DNA of 39,162 nucleotides from a virus, in IMG/VR virus record IMGVR_UViG_3300010885_014667, positions 1 through 39,162 of that record. One strand, written 5' to 3'. Shown piece after piece: positions 17,456-25,122 of this stretch. Below the pieces are notes generated by a model that was given only the letters and a program-made list of their open reading frames with translations, was not told the origin of the DNA and made no database searches. The position numbers and the translations under genes are program-made. The first letter of the stretch is position 1. The number at the start of each line of letters is the position of its first letter.

Positions 17456-18838
17456 TTAATTATTTTCTTTTACTTCATTGTTATATAGGTCGATCAGTTT
17501 ATCATGGACTTCAAGCTTGTTTTGGAGCATGTTATAAAGTCTTGCCTCTACGGGAGAACCCTTAATATGAACAATAGTCATAGCGTTTTTTTGCCCCTGA
17601 CGATTGATACGTGCATTGGCTTGCAAATATGTTTCGATTGATGTAACAGGGGAATACCAAATAATTGTATCTGCCGCAGTTAAAGTAACACCATGTGCCG
17701 CTGCTTGTGGCTGGATAATCAATACGGTTGGATATGCTTCTTCTTGAAATTTTTTGAATATTTCAGTACGTCTAGTAACGGGCACAGCGCCATTGATAAT
17801 TTCGCAGATAATACCCCGCCCTCTCAAATGCGCACTGAGTAGTTCTATTGTATGCGTGAAAGGAACAAAAACAAGTACTTTATGGCTTGCTTCTTCTATA
17901 ACTTCAGATATAACTTTAAGTCTATTACTAACATCAAACTCAACAACAGAGCCACTATCGGTATAGATAGCACCGCCAGATATTTGCAATAATTTATTAA
18001 GGTTAACCGCAGCATTGATGGTACTGACCTCTTCCCCCGCCGCCACCATGAGCATTTCTTTTTTAAGTAGTTTATAATATTTCTCCTGTTGGGGAGTAAG
18101 TGGTGCATCTCTAAATACATGGGTTGCTTCAGGTAAATCAAGACACTCTTCTTTAGTAAACCGAATAGCTGGCTGTAATGCGTCAAATACAATTTGATTA
18201 GCATTTGGTTTAGGCATCCATTTAAACTTAGATATGTTAATCATTGTCTGATCTCTAAATGCACCAAAGAATCTAGGTACTCTATGAGGTACACACATCT
18301 TGGCTAAGCCGTAAGCGTCGGTAGGATTTTGAGCGGCGGGTGTACCAGTCATCATCCATAGCCATGTATCGGGAGTAATTAATTTATTAAGAACTTTCCA
18401 ACGCTGAGTGGTTGGTGTTTTGTATGCGTTAGCTTCGTCAATAATGATAAGGTCAAACCCGCCATTAGCAATAGCTTCTGCAACAATTTCAATCCCATCA
18501 TAGTTAATAATAATGTAGTCGGCGTCGCCTTCAATAACTGCCTTACGCTTAGTGCGGTCCCCGTAAGCTATATCTACTTTTCTATGGACGGCAAACTTAA
18601 ACAAATCTGCTTGCCATGCTGACTGCATAATAGACAACGGGCAAATAATAAGAACACGCTTAATCATCCCTTGTTCTAGTAGGCAATCTGATGCCCATAT
18701 AGCTGATGCTGTTTTGCCTGTGCCTTGCTCATTAAAACAAAATGCACGTTGATTTGTTGCTAAAAATATTGCCGTATCTCTTTGATGTTGCATTGGGGGG
18801 AATACCCCAGGCCATTTATATACGTCAGGTTTTTCCAT
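17456..18838 (-). CDS. SNF2/DEAD-like superfamily 2 DNA helicase
   Basis: Read from the ATG at 18838 this is a 460-residue superfamily 2 ATPase that should translocate on or remodel DNA. Visible motifs: Q-like PPMQHQRD at 14-21, motif I EQGTGKTA at 37-44, motif II IIIDEAN at 131-137, motif III TGTP at 164-167, and the C-terminal motif VI QANARINRQGQ. The frame stays open upstream to a TTG at 18967 and an ATG at 18961 with a GGAAGG site. Those extra residues overlap the HNH gene by more than 130 nt and look like its shadow, so the shorter start is preferred. A small phage SNF2 protein of this kind may help replication, recombination or branch migration. Confidence 0.88.
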   Translation of the reverse strand: MEKPDVYKWPGVFPPMQHQRDTAIFLATNQRAFCFNEQGTGKTASAIWASDCLLEQGMIKRVLIICPLSIMQSAWQADLFKFAVHRKVDIAYGDRTKRKAVIEGDADYIIINYDGIEIVAEAIANGGFDLIIIDEANAYKTPTTQRWKVLNKLITPDTWLWMMTGTPAAQNPTDAYGLAKMCVPHRVPRFFGAFRDQTMINISKFKWMPKPNANQIVFDALQPAIRFTKEECLDLPEATHVFRDAPLTPQQEKYYKLLKKEMLMVAAGEEVSTINAAVNLNKLLQISGGAIYTDSGSVVEFDVSNRLKVISEVIEEASHKVLVFVPFTHTIELLSAHLRGRGIICEIINGAVPVTRRTEIFKKFQEEAYPTVLIIQPQAAAHGVTLTAADTIIWYSPVTSIETYLQANARINRQGQKNAMTIVHIKGSPVEARLYNMLQNKLEVHDKLIDLYNNEVKENN

Positions 18839-19109
18839 TTTTAGGTTTGTTTTTCTTAACTGTGTGGTCTGAGTTTCGACTAAACGAACGGTTTGCACTG
18901 GCGGATTTAAGTTTAAGGTTTTTTGGGGCGTTTGTACCGCCTTTTGAAAGAGGGATAACATGGTCAATATCCTTCCCTGTCCTGTCTATGCCCTTCTTGT
19001 CCATCGCATATCGTGCCCGTTCCCGAGCATTGCGTGCTGGCTGTTCGCCTCGCTCCTTCTGTTGCTGGTATTCTTTCTTGTAAGGTCTTGGTTTGTTCAC
19101 ATAAGGCAT
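18825..19109 (-). CDS. HNH endonuclease
   Basis: This 94-residue, very basic protein starts at the ATG at 19109, which has a good GAGG ribosome site 6 nt away. An in-frame ATG at 19151 lacks this. The nuclease core is DIDHVIPLSKGGTN (D49, H50, N60), then PKNLKLKSASANRSF (N64, N73), the ordinary ββα-metal arrangement of HNH nucleases. It overlaps the helicase start by 14 nt. It may nick DNA in replication or recombination, or be a free-standing homing-type nuclease kept in the operon. Confidence 0.8.
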   Translation of the reverse strand: MPYVNKPRPYKKEYQQQKERGEQPARNARERARYAMDKKGIDRTGKDIDHVIPLSKGGTNAPKNLKLKSASANRSFSRNSDHTVKKNKPKNGKT

Positions 19110-19233
19110 AGCAATCCTCGTCTTTCCTGTAATAAAAGGTACTCCCGTCACCCAATATTATATACTTTGGGCGGTTTTCAGGGTTATTTCCATATAAAGA
19201 CTGGATTAGCTGGTCAAGTTCAATATTAACCAT
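18964..19233 (-). CDS. Small unknown protein whose 3' half overlaps the HNH gene
   Basis: This 89-residue frame starts MVNIELDQLIQSLYGNN and has a plausible coding N-terminal half (to about residue 42). The rest lies in a different frame over the HNH gene and reads like its shadow. Its start overlaps the upstream stop by 8 nt. It may be a real short gene with an overlapping tail. Alternatively it may be an N-terminal piece that once continued into the HNH frame and was separated by a frameshift. The function is unknown. Confidence 0.5.
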   Translation of the reverse strand: MVNIELDQLIQSLYGNNPENRPKYIILGDGSTFYYRKDEDCYALCEQTKTLQERIPATEGARRTASTQCSGTGTICDGQEGHRQDREGY

Positions 19234-19555
19234 GTTGTAAAGCCCCCCAAAATTTACTTATATTAGAAACCCCAATAATGTCAGGTTCGTTCAATTTGCT
19301 TACCATTGTGCCTACAGTTTCAGGGTCTTTATAAGTAGTTCGCCATGTAATAAACTTAGTTTCGGGGTGCTCGCATTTACCTTCACAAATCATTTGCGCT
19401 TGGTATTCTTTCGTGCAATCCATACAGTAGTTATTGCTATCCATCGGCTGACCAACTCGGCGAATCATATACATATACTCTTCACATTGTTTTTTACTTT
19501 TAAAACAAGGTGGAAACCAATCAGGGTTATATGGTTCAATCTTAATGTCGCTCAT
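19226..19555 (-). CDS. Cys-rich small protein, possible zinc binder
   Basis: This 109-residue protein has several Cys pairs (CFKSKKQC, CMDC, CEGKC) that could hold a zinc ion. The start overlaps the upstream stop by 4 nt (ATGA). It lies between a membrane protein and the HNH region. There is no catalytic motif and I do not recognise the family. Confidence 0.65.
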   Translation of the reverse strand: MSDIKIEPYNPDWFPPCFKSKKQCEEYMYMIRRVGQPMDSNNYCMDCTKEYQAQMICEGKCEHPETKFITWRTTYKDPETVGTMVSKLNEPDIIGVSNISKFWGALQHG

Positions 19556-19797
19556 TCTGTTTCCTTAGTAATCTTCATTGCTGCCCTGTGAATTGAATCA
19601 TTAAACCAACGCCTAATAACATAACCTCTAATAAGGCTAACTACCATAAATATCAATCCAATTTCAATATTTTGTTGCACTGAAAATGTAGCCCCATATA
19701 AAGGATATACGATAAATTGCACCGCTAAACTTAGGAAATACCCTATGAATACATGAGTAAAAGATTCTATAAGACTTCCTAGTTTAGACTGGCTCAC
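19552..19797 (-). CDS. DUF7220-like two-helix membrane protein
   Basis: This 81-residue protein has two hydrophobic helices, at about residues 12-35 (FTHVFIGYFLSLAVQFIVY) and 45-62 (IGLIFMVVSLIRGYVIRRWF). The arginine-rich end of the second helix (RGYVIRRWF) fits the DUF7220 pattern common in phages. It would sit in the host inner membrane. The function of the family is not established; membrane remodelling or exclusion of other phages are only possibilities. Confidence 0.75.
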   Translation of the reverse strand: MSQSKLGSLIESFTHVFIGYFLSLAVQFIVYPLYGATFSVQQNIEIGLIFMVVSLIRGYVIRRWFNDSIHRAAMKITKETE

Positions 19798-20213
19798 TTC
19801 TTTTTAGCCTTCTTAGGTGGCTTAACTTCGCTAGTAATTTCTACTTCCTTAACCATTTGGTCTCGGTGAATGTCCATAAGGTTCTGCACTTGAGTTTCAA
19901 TCTTTTCTGCTAAGGTTTCTAGATGGTCACGCACGCCCCATAACGCACCGCTATGTGGGTCTTGTACATCTGTTGCTATCATCTCTACCATGTCTTTAAC
20001 ATTACTAACACGGTACGCTAAACTTTCAATTTCACTTGCTACTTCCCATACTGTATTCATTTGTTCTTTTCCTTTTTGTTGCGCTATGTATTGTTTAATA
20101 ATTGCTGTTATACCTTCTTGCACTAACAACTGTTCCCCTACCTCATCGTAGTTACACACGGCATTAGCCGATCCGTCGGGATTCTCGCTTACTACTTTTA
20201 AACTTATTGCCAT
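19794..20213 (-). CDS. Two-part phage protein, possible gene fusion with internal start
   Basis: Read from the ATG at 20213, which overlaps the previous stop as TAATG, this is 139 residues. A GTG at 20225 is the alternative. Residues 1-48 form one block (SLKVVSENPDGSANAVCNYD). Residues 52-125 form a helical block (MNTVWEVASEIESLAYRVS) with a Lys/Pro-rich tail. Each block looks like a small phage protein in its own right. The internal Met at residue 52 (position 20060) has AAGGA about 10 nt upstream, so a second, shorter product is possible. The function is unknown. Confidence 0.65.
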   Translation of the reverse strand: MAISLKVVSENPDGSANAVCNYDEVGEQLLVQEGITAIIKQYIAQQKGKEQMNTVWEVASEIESLAYRVSNVKDMVEMIATDVQDPHSGALWGVRDHLETLAEKIETQVQNLMDIHRDQMVKEVEITSEVKPPKKAKKK

Positions 20214-20560
20214 TATTTCAACCACTCCTTAGGTCTGTCATCGCCCTCGGTATAGGTCTTGCTATACAACGTGAGCATCCGTAAATTACACATAGCGTGT
20301 GCTAAATGAGACTGCCCTGATTCAGGGTCTATGTCTTCTCCTCTTTGCCAAGCCGCTAAATGACGCATTGCGCAAGCATAGGGTACTGACCAATCCATGC
20401 CCTTAGCCCAATTCCATGCCGCATATTTCTTCTTGCCATACGCCCATACTCGAGCTTCATCTTCCAAAGTACACAAAGGAATAAGGCTTAGGTCAGGTTT
20501 ATCGTCGTTATAACGAGCACCTGACCCCCTGGCTTTGCTATTAACATCACCAACTGCCAT
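20213..20560 (-). CDS. dATP/dGTP diphosphohydrolase-like protein
   Basis: This 115-residue protein carries the pattern GARYNDDKPDLSLIPL, then EDEARVWAYGKKKYAAWNW, then YACAMRHLAAWQRGEDIDPE, then HLAHAMCNLRML. It matches the N-terminal domain family named dATP/dGTP diphosphohydrolase, found in phages. Enzymes of this type remove pyrophosphate from purine dNTPs and adjust the nucleotide pool. Related enzymes occur in phages that replace adenine by 2-aminoadenine, but no PurZ or DatZ gene is seen in this window. The His and Glu/Asp residues of the middle part are likely metal ligands. Confidence 0.8.
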   Translation of the reverse strand: MAVGDVNSKARGSGARYNDDKPDLSLIPLCTLEDEARVWAYGKKKYAAWNWAKGMDWSVPYACAMRHLAAWQRGEDIDPESGQSHLAHAMCNLRMLTLYSKTYTEGDDRPKEWLK

Positions 20561-20561
20561 G

Positions 20562-20708
20562 TTAGCAACCTACTGGCTGAAAAATACCATCACGCACTGT
20601 ATCCCAACAACATGTGCCTTGGCCCATAGTAGACGGGGCGCAACGAATTGCTGAATATGCACTGAACGATAGACCTACCAACATAACTGCTACGATTACT
20701 TTTTTCAT
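20562..20708 (-). CDS. 48-residue secreted Cys-containing peptide
   Basis: This short gene encodes a protein beginning MKKVIVAVMLVGLSFSAYSA, a textbook signal peptide with a likely cut after the last Ala. The mature part is about 28 residues and holds four Cys (C23, C33, C34, C48), which suggests a disulphide-bonded periplasmic peptide. AGGAG lies 8 nt before the start, and the start overlaps the upstream stop by 4 nt. It could act on the host envelope, for instance in exclusion. The function is unknown. Confidence 0.7.
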   Translation of the reverse strand: MKKVIVAVMLVGLSFSAYSAIRCAPSTMGQGTCCWDTVRDGIFQPVGC

Positions 20709-20866
20709 TTCACTTCTCCTTGTTTAGTTACTTCGTTTTTTAACTGCATTACTTCTGTTTCCAACTCTTTAATCCTATGTTGCTGAGCATGAAGTTGGTC
20801 TCTTAACATCTGCTGAGTATCTTCTTCATCTTCTGCTAACCACCCTAAAAACGGTATTGGTATCAT
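20705..20866 (-). CDS. 53-residue acidic coiled-coil protein
   Basis: The protein begins MIPIPFLGWLAEDEEDTQQM and continues as a single charged helix with heptad-like spacing (QLHAQQHRIKELETEVMQL), so it probably forms a dimeric coiled coil. It overlaps both neighbours by 4 nt (ATGA) and is preceded by AAGGAAA. The short hydrophobic start (IPIPFLGWL) could touch the membrane. The function is unknown. Confidence 0.65.
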   Translation of the reverse strand: MIPIPFLGWLAEDEEDTQQMLRDQLHAQQHRIKELETEVMQLKNEVTKQGEVK

Positions 20867-21060
20867 TTTGCTTTCCTTACACTTGGTATTGGTTTAGCTA
20901 CTTTCTGTATTACTGGGTGAAACTCTAACGCTTTAAGACAACCAAAACTAGGCACTTCATATTTCTGTTTTAACATTGGTAATACTTCATCTAACACTTC
21001 AACTAGCGTCAGATACTTTCTTGGTAACACGCCTTTTCGGTTTGAACGCTGCAATTCCAT
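20863..21060 (-). CDS. Small basic phage protein
   Basis: This 65-residue protein has a recognisable block KYLTLVEVLDEVLPMLKQKYEVPSF with a basic start and end. It overlaps the previous gene by 62 nt in another frame, and AGGAG is very close to its start, so a later non-ATG start (for example GTG in GVLPRKY) is possible. No known domain is recognised. Confidence 0.55.
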   Translation of the reverse strand: MELQRSNRKGVLPRKYLTLVEVLDEVLPMLKQKYEVPSFGCLKALEFHPVIQKVAKPIPSVRKAK

Positions 21061-21223
21061 TCTCCTGTTCAGGTTCTTTGCTTGTTTCTCTTGTTGCTAA
21101 CATCCTATCTGCCATAGACCATGCGTCTAATTCTAAAGCGCTTCCTTCGCATACGCCCTCACGCATAACTAACCCCATCATTGCAAACATTGCAAAAGCA
21201 TCCCTTAAATCGTTCTCGTTCAT
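20999..21223 (-). CDS. Small phage protein with an N-terminal helix pattern
   Basis: This 74-residue protein begins MNENDLRDAFAMFAMMGLVM, followed by DAWSMADRMLATRE and a basic tail (AAFKPKRRVTKK). I recognise this arrangement as a recurrent small gene of phage early operons; its role is not known. Its start overlaps the upstream stop (GTATGA). Confidence 0.65.
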   Translation of the reverse strand: MNENDLRDAFAMFAMMGLVMREGVCEGSALELDAWSMADRMLATRETSKEPEQENGIAAFKPKRRVTKKVSDAS

Positions 21224-21549
21224 ACTTTGCCTTTTGTTTCTTCATATCCACAAACTTCGTTCCAGTACATAAAAGTGCTTCCTTTATGTTGTAGTATGTT
21301 AAGCACAGGTTTACAGTCGGCTTCGCAATCAAAATGTATCCGCAAGCCTTGGCGACGTGCGCTAGGGTTCATAGTAAAATCTTTATCTACCGCAATTTCA
21401 CCATTCCCCGATGTAGTATGCAAACACAAACCTGTCATATCCTCACCGCAATCAAACACTTCAATCTTTCCTTGGTGTAGATACGTTCCGTTACATACTG
21501 GACATACAAGTTCATCCCCGTATTGCCACTCTTTTTCGAGCTTAATCAT
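21220..21549 (-). CDS. Putative zinc-ribbon phage protein
   Basis: This 109-residue protein has a Cys pair in ELVCPVCNGTYLH and further Cys residues (FDCGED, DCEADC, EVCGYE), suggesting a metal-bound fold. It overlaps both neighbours by 4 nt and lies just after the Cas4/RecB-like nuclease gene. No catalytic residue is obvious. Confidence 0.65.
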   Translation of the reverse strand: MIKLEKEWQYGDELVCPVCNGTYLHQGKIEVFDCGEDMTGLCLHTTSGNGEIAVDKDFTMNPSARRQGLRIHFDCEADCKPVLNILQHKGSTFMYWNEVCGYEETKGKV

Positions 21550-22217
21550 CTGTAATGCCCTTTCCCGTTATGTTCACAACTCATTACTGAGCAAAATTTC
21601 CTACATGTAAAGTTCGGCTTAGCGTTCCATACATCGTTCTTAAATGATTCTGCAAGCCTGTCGGTCTCTTGCAACCAACGAGTCCAAAATAACTGTTCGT
21701 CTTTCTTGTCATACTTGGCTCTGACAAAGTCATCGCATACTACAAACGCAAGCCCCGCCTTAACTCTTTCAACCTCAGGGAAATGCTTAAAGATTGCTAG
21801 TGCCATCAACTCTAACTGTTTGGTGTCGGCGTACTTACTAGACTTACCCGTCTTGTAATCAACTACATGGGCACTATCACCATCAATAATAAGTAAGTCG
21901 GCAACTCCCCTAAACCAAACATCCTTTGCAAAAAACTCGCATGCTTCTAAATCTTTAGTCAAACCCATGCGATACTCAGCTAACTTCTCCCCTTTTATGT
22001 TCTCAAGTACCTTGAGAACTGGTTCTATAAATTTGTATTTCTCGGGAATTGGCACGCCATTAGCTATGTATTCCTCAGCCGCTTTGTGGACTTCCGTACC
22101 AAACATCATAGCCTCAGACTCGGGTTCTTTAATATCCTTGATTACCCTTAGATGGTAGTATTTTTTAGGGCATTGTTGAAACAACCCAAGCGAGGAATAT
22201 GACCAAGTAAAACTCAT
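21546..22217 (-). CDS. Cas4/RecB-like PD-(D/E)XK exonuclease, possible Fe-S protein
   Basis: This 223-residue nuclease probably trims DNA ends in phage recombination or replication. N-terminal SYSSLGLFQQCPKKY is followed by H44 in FGTEVHKAAEEY, D107 in RGVADLLI and D120-x-K122 in VVDYKTGK, the usual RecB-family active site. Cys16 together with C205, C209 and C214 near the C-terminus (FTCRKFCSVMSC) copies the four-Cys iron-sulphur layout of Cas4 and AddB. The ATG at 22217 overlaps the upstream stop by 4 nt. A GTG at 22226 is also in frame but would overlap further. Confidence 0.85.
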   Translation of the reverse strand: MSFTWSYSSLGLFQQCPKKYYHLRVIKDIKEPESEAMMFGTEVHKAAEEYIANGVPIPEKYKFIEPVLKVLENIKGEKLAEYRMGLTKDLEACEFFAKDVWFRGVADLLIIDGDSAHVVDYKTGKSSKYADTKQLELMALAIFKHFPEVERVKAGLAFVVCDDFVRAKYDKKDEQLFWTRWLQETDRLAESFKNDVWNAKPNFTCRKFCSVMSCEHNGKGHYR

Positions 22218-22456
22218 TGCAACCACCCTTCTTCGTCGCCTATATCAGCACTCTCAAGTACTATCTTATTGGCACGCTGAAGTAACCATGAAATTAAAGC
22301 AGAGTCGCCTGTTGATGAAACTAAACGCTCTGCCCCTTGTTTTGTATACCCAACAATAATGACACATTCAAACTCGCCTTTATTGTTCTCAAGGACATCA
22401 TCGGGATTAATTTCCACATCTGTTTCGCCTGTAAACGGAATAATTTTGTCGCTCAT
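22214..22456 (-). CDS. Small acidic phage protein
   Basis: This 80-residue protein (SDKIIPFTGETDVEINPDDV, then ECVIIVGYTKQGAERLVSS) is acidic, with one predicted beta strand and a helix near ALISWLLQRANKIVL. GGAG lies 7-8 nt before the start. It directly precedes the nuclease gene with a 4-nt overlap. The function is unknown. Confidence 0.65.
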   Translation of the reverse strand: MSDKIIPFTGETDVEINPDDVLENNKGEFECVIIVGYTKQGAERLVSSTGDSALISWLLQRANKIVLESADIGDEEGWLQ

Positions 22457-22572
22457 TTATTTCTCCAGTACCTATCGTTGGGGTTTTTAATCATACTTTT
22501 AATAAGTTCATCTATTGAGAAAAACCATTGCTCTATTCTCATGCCGTTGTGCGTAGTGATTGTAAAACTCAT
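22453..22572 (-). CDS. 39-residue protein downstream of DNA polymerase
   Basis: This short gene (MSFTITTHNGMRIEQWFFSI) fills the space between the polymerase and the next gene and overlaps both by 4 nt (ATGA at each end). Such exact packing supports it being translated. It shows no motif and its function is unknown. Confidence 0.6.
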   Translation of the reverse strand: MSFTITTHNGMRIEQWFFSIDELIKSMIKNPNDRYWRNK

Positions 22573-24401
22573 TTAAGTCCCCATTGTTCAATAGATTTTT
22601 TATTGCTACATTCGCCATAGTGTTGACCAACACCCAATTCGCAAGTAAGAGGTAATGTCTGTGCCCAGGTAGGTCTCCACTTCATACACTCATCTATGTA
22701 TAACATAGCGTGGTCTTTATCAGCTACCGGCACTACCGCCATAACCGCATCATGTACAGTCAAGGCAACTCTGTAACGCTTAGCTATACGCAACATCTGC
22801 TCCCCAATAATGCAACGGGCTACTGCTTGGCAGACATTCTCTACTATCTTCCCGCCGTAAATCTTAATACGACCACGCCTACTTGCATAGGTATAACCAT
22901 CATCGTCCTTTTGTAAATCTTTGTAATTTAAATAGAGACCGCTAGGGAGTAAAAAACCTGACTCCGTAACCGACAATGCTTGCGCTTGATGCCCCACTTG
23001 ACAAGTTTTGCCATCTCTGAGGGCTTCGAGGGAACGATTAGCTTCTTGCCAAAGTCGGGGAATGTGTGGGTATCTAGAACGATAGACTTCAATAATCCTA
23101 GTCGCCTCCGCATCAGGGATTTCCACCCCAAAAGTTCTGAGTTGTATCCCAAACTTGGTAGCACCCATGCCATACCCCGCACCGAGGATTGTCGTCTTAC
23201 CCACGAACCGTTCTCCCGAGTCGATTTCTTCTTCTGCCTTACCATATATAGCAGATGCCATGATCTTGTAGACATCTTCTTTCCTTTCGAAAGCATTGAC
23301 GAGGTCGTTTTGACCGCTTAGCCACGCAACAGTTCGGGCTTCAATTTGTGAGGAGTCGGCGTCGATTAGAACATACCCCTTAGGGGCAGTAATAGAATCT
23401 TTGAGAAGAGATTTTCTAGGTAGGTTTTGAAGGTTGAGTTTATCATCGCCTCCCCAACGACCAGTATGAGCAGCATAATACCTAAGAGGTACTGGCATTT
23501 TGCCCCGTAAGGATATGTTAATGAATCTTTGTGTTCGGGTTTCTTCGAGGGTCGACTTAGTCCCCAATCTAGCGGCAACGACAGCTTGAACTCTCTCGTC
23601 AGGGTGATCAGCCAATGCTTTAAATCCTTCATCACTTTTTGCAAACGCATAGGTCTCCTTCCCGTTAGCGGGGCTTATCTTCATAGGGGGTTCAACGCCT
23701 AAACTGATTAGTAGTTCAGCCAGCTTGGGGTTTGACATCAATGTGTCCTTATCCGAGATACATGCCTCAAGTAGTTTTTCCTTGCGGTTCTTTACTTGCA
23801 TCAGGTGTTGCTCTAGCAACGGAGTGTTTAACTGCAACGTCGGTTCGGAGAACATTTTTATAGTAAGGCTAATCAGTTGAAGCTCTGACCTCGAAAAGCG
23901 TTGCACTAATACATGGAACAAAGCATACGTTAACTCCACGTCATTATTACAATATCCGCCATATGAGCTAAGATCATGCTTGCTAAAATCTTCACGTCGT
24001 TTGCCGAGGGCTTCAACAACTTCTGTCCCTTTTCGTCCGAGGTTGTACCGCACAGCAAGTTTAGCCAAACTGTTTCCAGCTTCCAAACCATCCGTCGCAC
24101 GAGCCATGCTAAGCGTGTCCAGCCAAGCCATTGGTTGAATATTAAACCGCCAACCGAGAATAGCAGAGTCAAACATAGCGTTATGGGCAAGAGCAAAAGA
24201 ATTACTCCAGTCGTAGTGAGACAAGAAATCCAATATTTCTTCGTGAGAACCGCTAAACCATTTTGCTTCACCATCATTCTCCTTTACTGATACTCCGATT
24301 GTTTGAAATGAATCTGACCGCACATACTCCTCAGTCGTGGACTTGGTCAGGCTAAAATCACGACTGTAATAAGTTTCAAAGTCTATTGTTAATATGTTCA
24401 T
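22569..24401 (-). CDS. polA: Family A DNA polymerase with 3'-5' exonuclease
   Basis: This 610-residue replicative polymerase has both expected domains. Proofreading exonuclease: D7 and E9 in IDFETY, AHNAMFD at 72-78, and YCNNDVELT at 150-158. Polymerase: TGRWGGD at 313-319, motif A LIDADSSQIEAR at 345-356, motif B RFVGKTTILGAGYGMG at 398-413, and motif C VHDAV near the C-terminus. It lacks the 5'-3' exonuclease domain of bacterial Pol I, as usual for phage enzymes. It overlaps the upstream gene by 4 nt. Confidence 0.95.
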   Translation of the reverse strand: MNILTIDFETYYSRDFSLTKSTTEEYVRSDSFQTIGVSVKENDGEAKWFSGSHEEILDFLSHYDWSNSFALAHNAMFDSAILGWRFNIQPMAWLDTLSMARATDGLEAGNSLAKLAVRYNLGRKGTEVVEALGKRREDFSKHDLSSYGGYCNNDVELTYALFHVLVQRFSRSELQLISLTIKMFSEPTLQLNTPLLEQHLMQVKNRKEKLLEACISDKDTLMSNPKLAELLISLGVEPPMKISPANGKETYAFAKSDEGFKALADHPDERVQAVVAARLGTKSTLEETRTQRFINISLRGKMPVPLRYYAAHTGRWGGDDKLNLQNLPRKSLLKDSITAPKGYVLIDADSSQIEARTVAWLSGQNDLVNAFERKEDVYKIMASAIYGKAEEEIDSGERFVGKTTILGAGYGMGATKFGIQLRTFGVEIPDAEATRIIEVYRSRYPHIPRLWQEANRSLEALRDGKTCQVGHQAQALSVTESGFLLPSGLYLNYKDLQKDDDGYTYASRRGRIKIYGGKIVENVCQAVARCIIGEQMLRIAKRYRVALTVHDAVMAVVPVADKDHAMLYIDECMKWRPTWAQTLPLTCELGVGQHYGECSNKKSIEQWGLK

Positions 24402-24736
24402 ACTGTTTGTGTTACTCCTGCTATTGGGGTAGGCAGTCGTAATGATTTCATTTGCTCATGGGCTGCTTTTACTTGTGCTTCTCTAAGTCTTTGTGTCTTA
24501 GATTTTTGTGGGTCAATAAGTTCCTCCATTACCTTTTCGGTAAAGCGTTGTTGCATATGTCGGAAGATAGCTTCTCTATGCCCCGCATCAAAAGCTTCTA
24601 AGTCTTCTTTGGGTAAGTAGTTTCGATACTCGTTCATAAGGCGACCCCATTTATTTTCCCCGTTAGACATACTATCAACAAACTCCTCAGGGTTAGTTTT
24701 CATGCGTTCTAAGAGCATGGCTACGCCGTCGTTCAT
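24398..24736 (-). CDS. Helical phage protein next to DNA polymerase
   Basis: Read from the ATG at 24736, with AAAGGA about 9 nt upstream, this protein has 112 residues. The frame is open to another ATG at 24769 that overlaps the nuclease gene. It is charged and helical (GVAMLLERMKTNPEEF, then RLREAQVKAAHEQMKSLRL). It overlaps the polymerase start by 4 nt, so it may be made in proportion to the polymerase. The function is unknown. Confidence 0.7.
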   Translation of the reverse strand: MNDGVAMLLERMKTNPEEFVDSMSNGENKWGRLMNEYRNYLPKEDLEAFDAGHREAIFRHMQQRFTEKVMEELIDPQKSKTQRLREAQVKAAHEQMKSLRLPTPIAGVTQTV

Positions 24737-24762
24737 GTCGTTTTTTCCTTTTGTGGAACTGG

Positions 24763-25071
24763 TCAGCATCGGTCATCGTCAAGATCAAACCGATTAAAAT
24801 AAGACTCAAAAAACTCTATGTTTTCTTCGTTGGCAACAAAGGCATGACCACCCGCAGTCATAATATTTTTAAGTTCTCTTTGTTGTAATGCAGTAGGTTT
24901 GTTGTCGCCAGCCTTGCACTCAATAGCAACGAACTGCCCACGGAAACAACATATAATATCAGGCACGCCCGAGCGACCGTAGCCGTGTGTAGCGGGGAAA
25001 AAGTAGTAGACCCCATTCTTCTTGAGTATCTTTACTACTGCGTCTTTAACTTTGGATTCAGGTGTAGCCAT
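24763..25071 (-). CDS. VRR-NUC domain nuclease
   Basis: This 102-residue protein is a minimal VRR-NUC nuclease: GVPDII (D38) then VAIECKAGDN (E51, K53) form the PD-(D/E)XK site, followed by the family's TALQQREL. Such stand-alone domains probably cut branched or damaged DNA, such as replication intermediates. There is no ribosome site before the ATG at 25071. The start lies 7 nt after a TATACT box, which points to a leaderless mRNA. A TTG at 25077 is also in frame. Confidence 0.88.
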   Translation of the reverse strand: MATPESKVKDAVVKILKKNGVYYFFPATHGYGRSGVPDIICCFRGQFVAIECKAGDNKPTALQQRELKNIMTAGGHAFVANEENIEFFESYFNRFDLDDDRC

Positions 25072-25077
25072 TGACAA

Positions 25078-25106
25078 AGTATAGTGTTAAGTTCACCACA
25101 AAGCAA
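25078..25106 (-). promoter_or_regulatory. Leftward promoter P2, at the start codon of the VRR-NUC gene
   Basis: On the minus strand TTGCTT (25101-25106) and TATACT (25078-25083) are separated by exactly 17 nt. The expected start point is the A of the ATG at 25071, so the first transcript would have no leader. Confidence 0.65.
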
Positions 25107-25122
25107 TAGCTAAAAGAAATTT

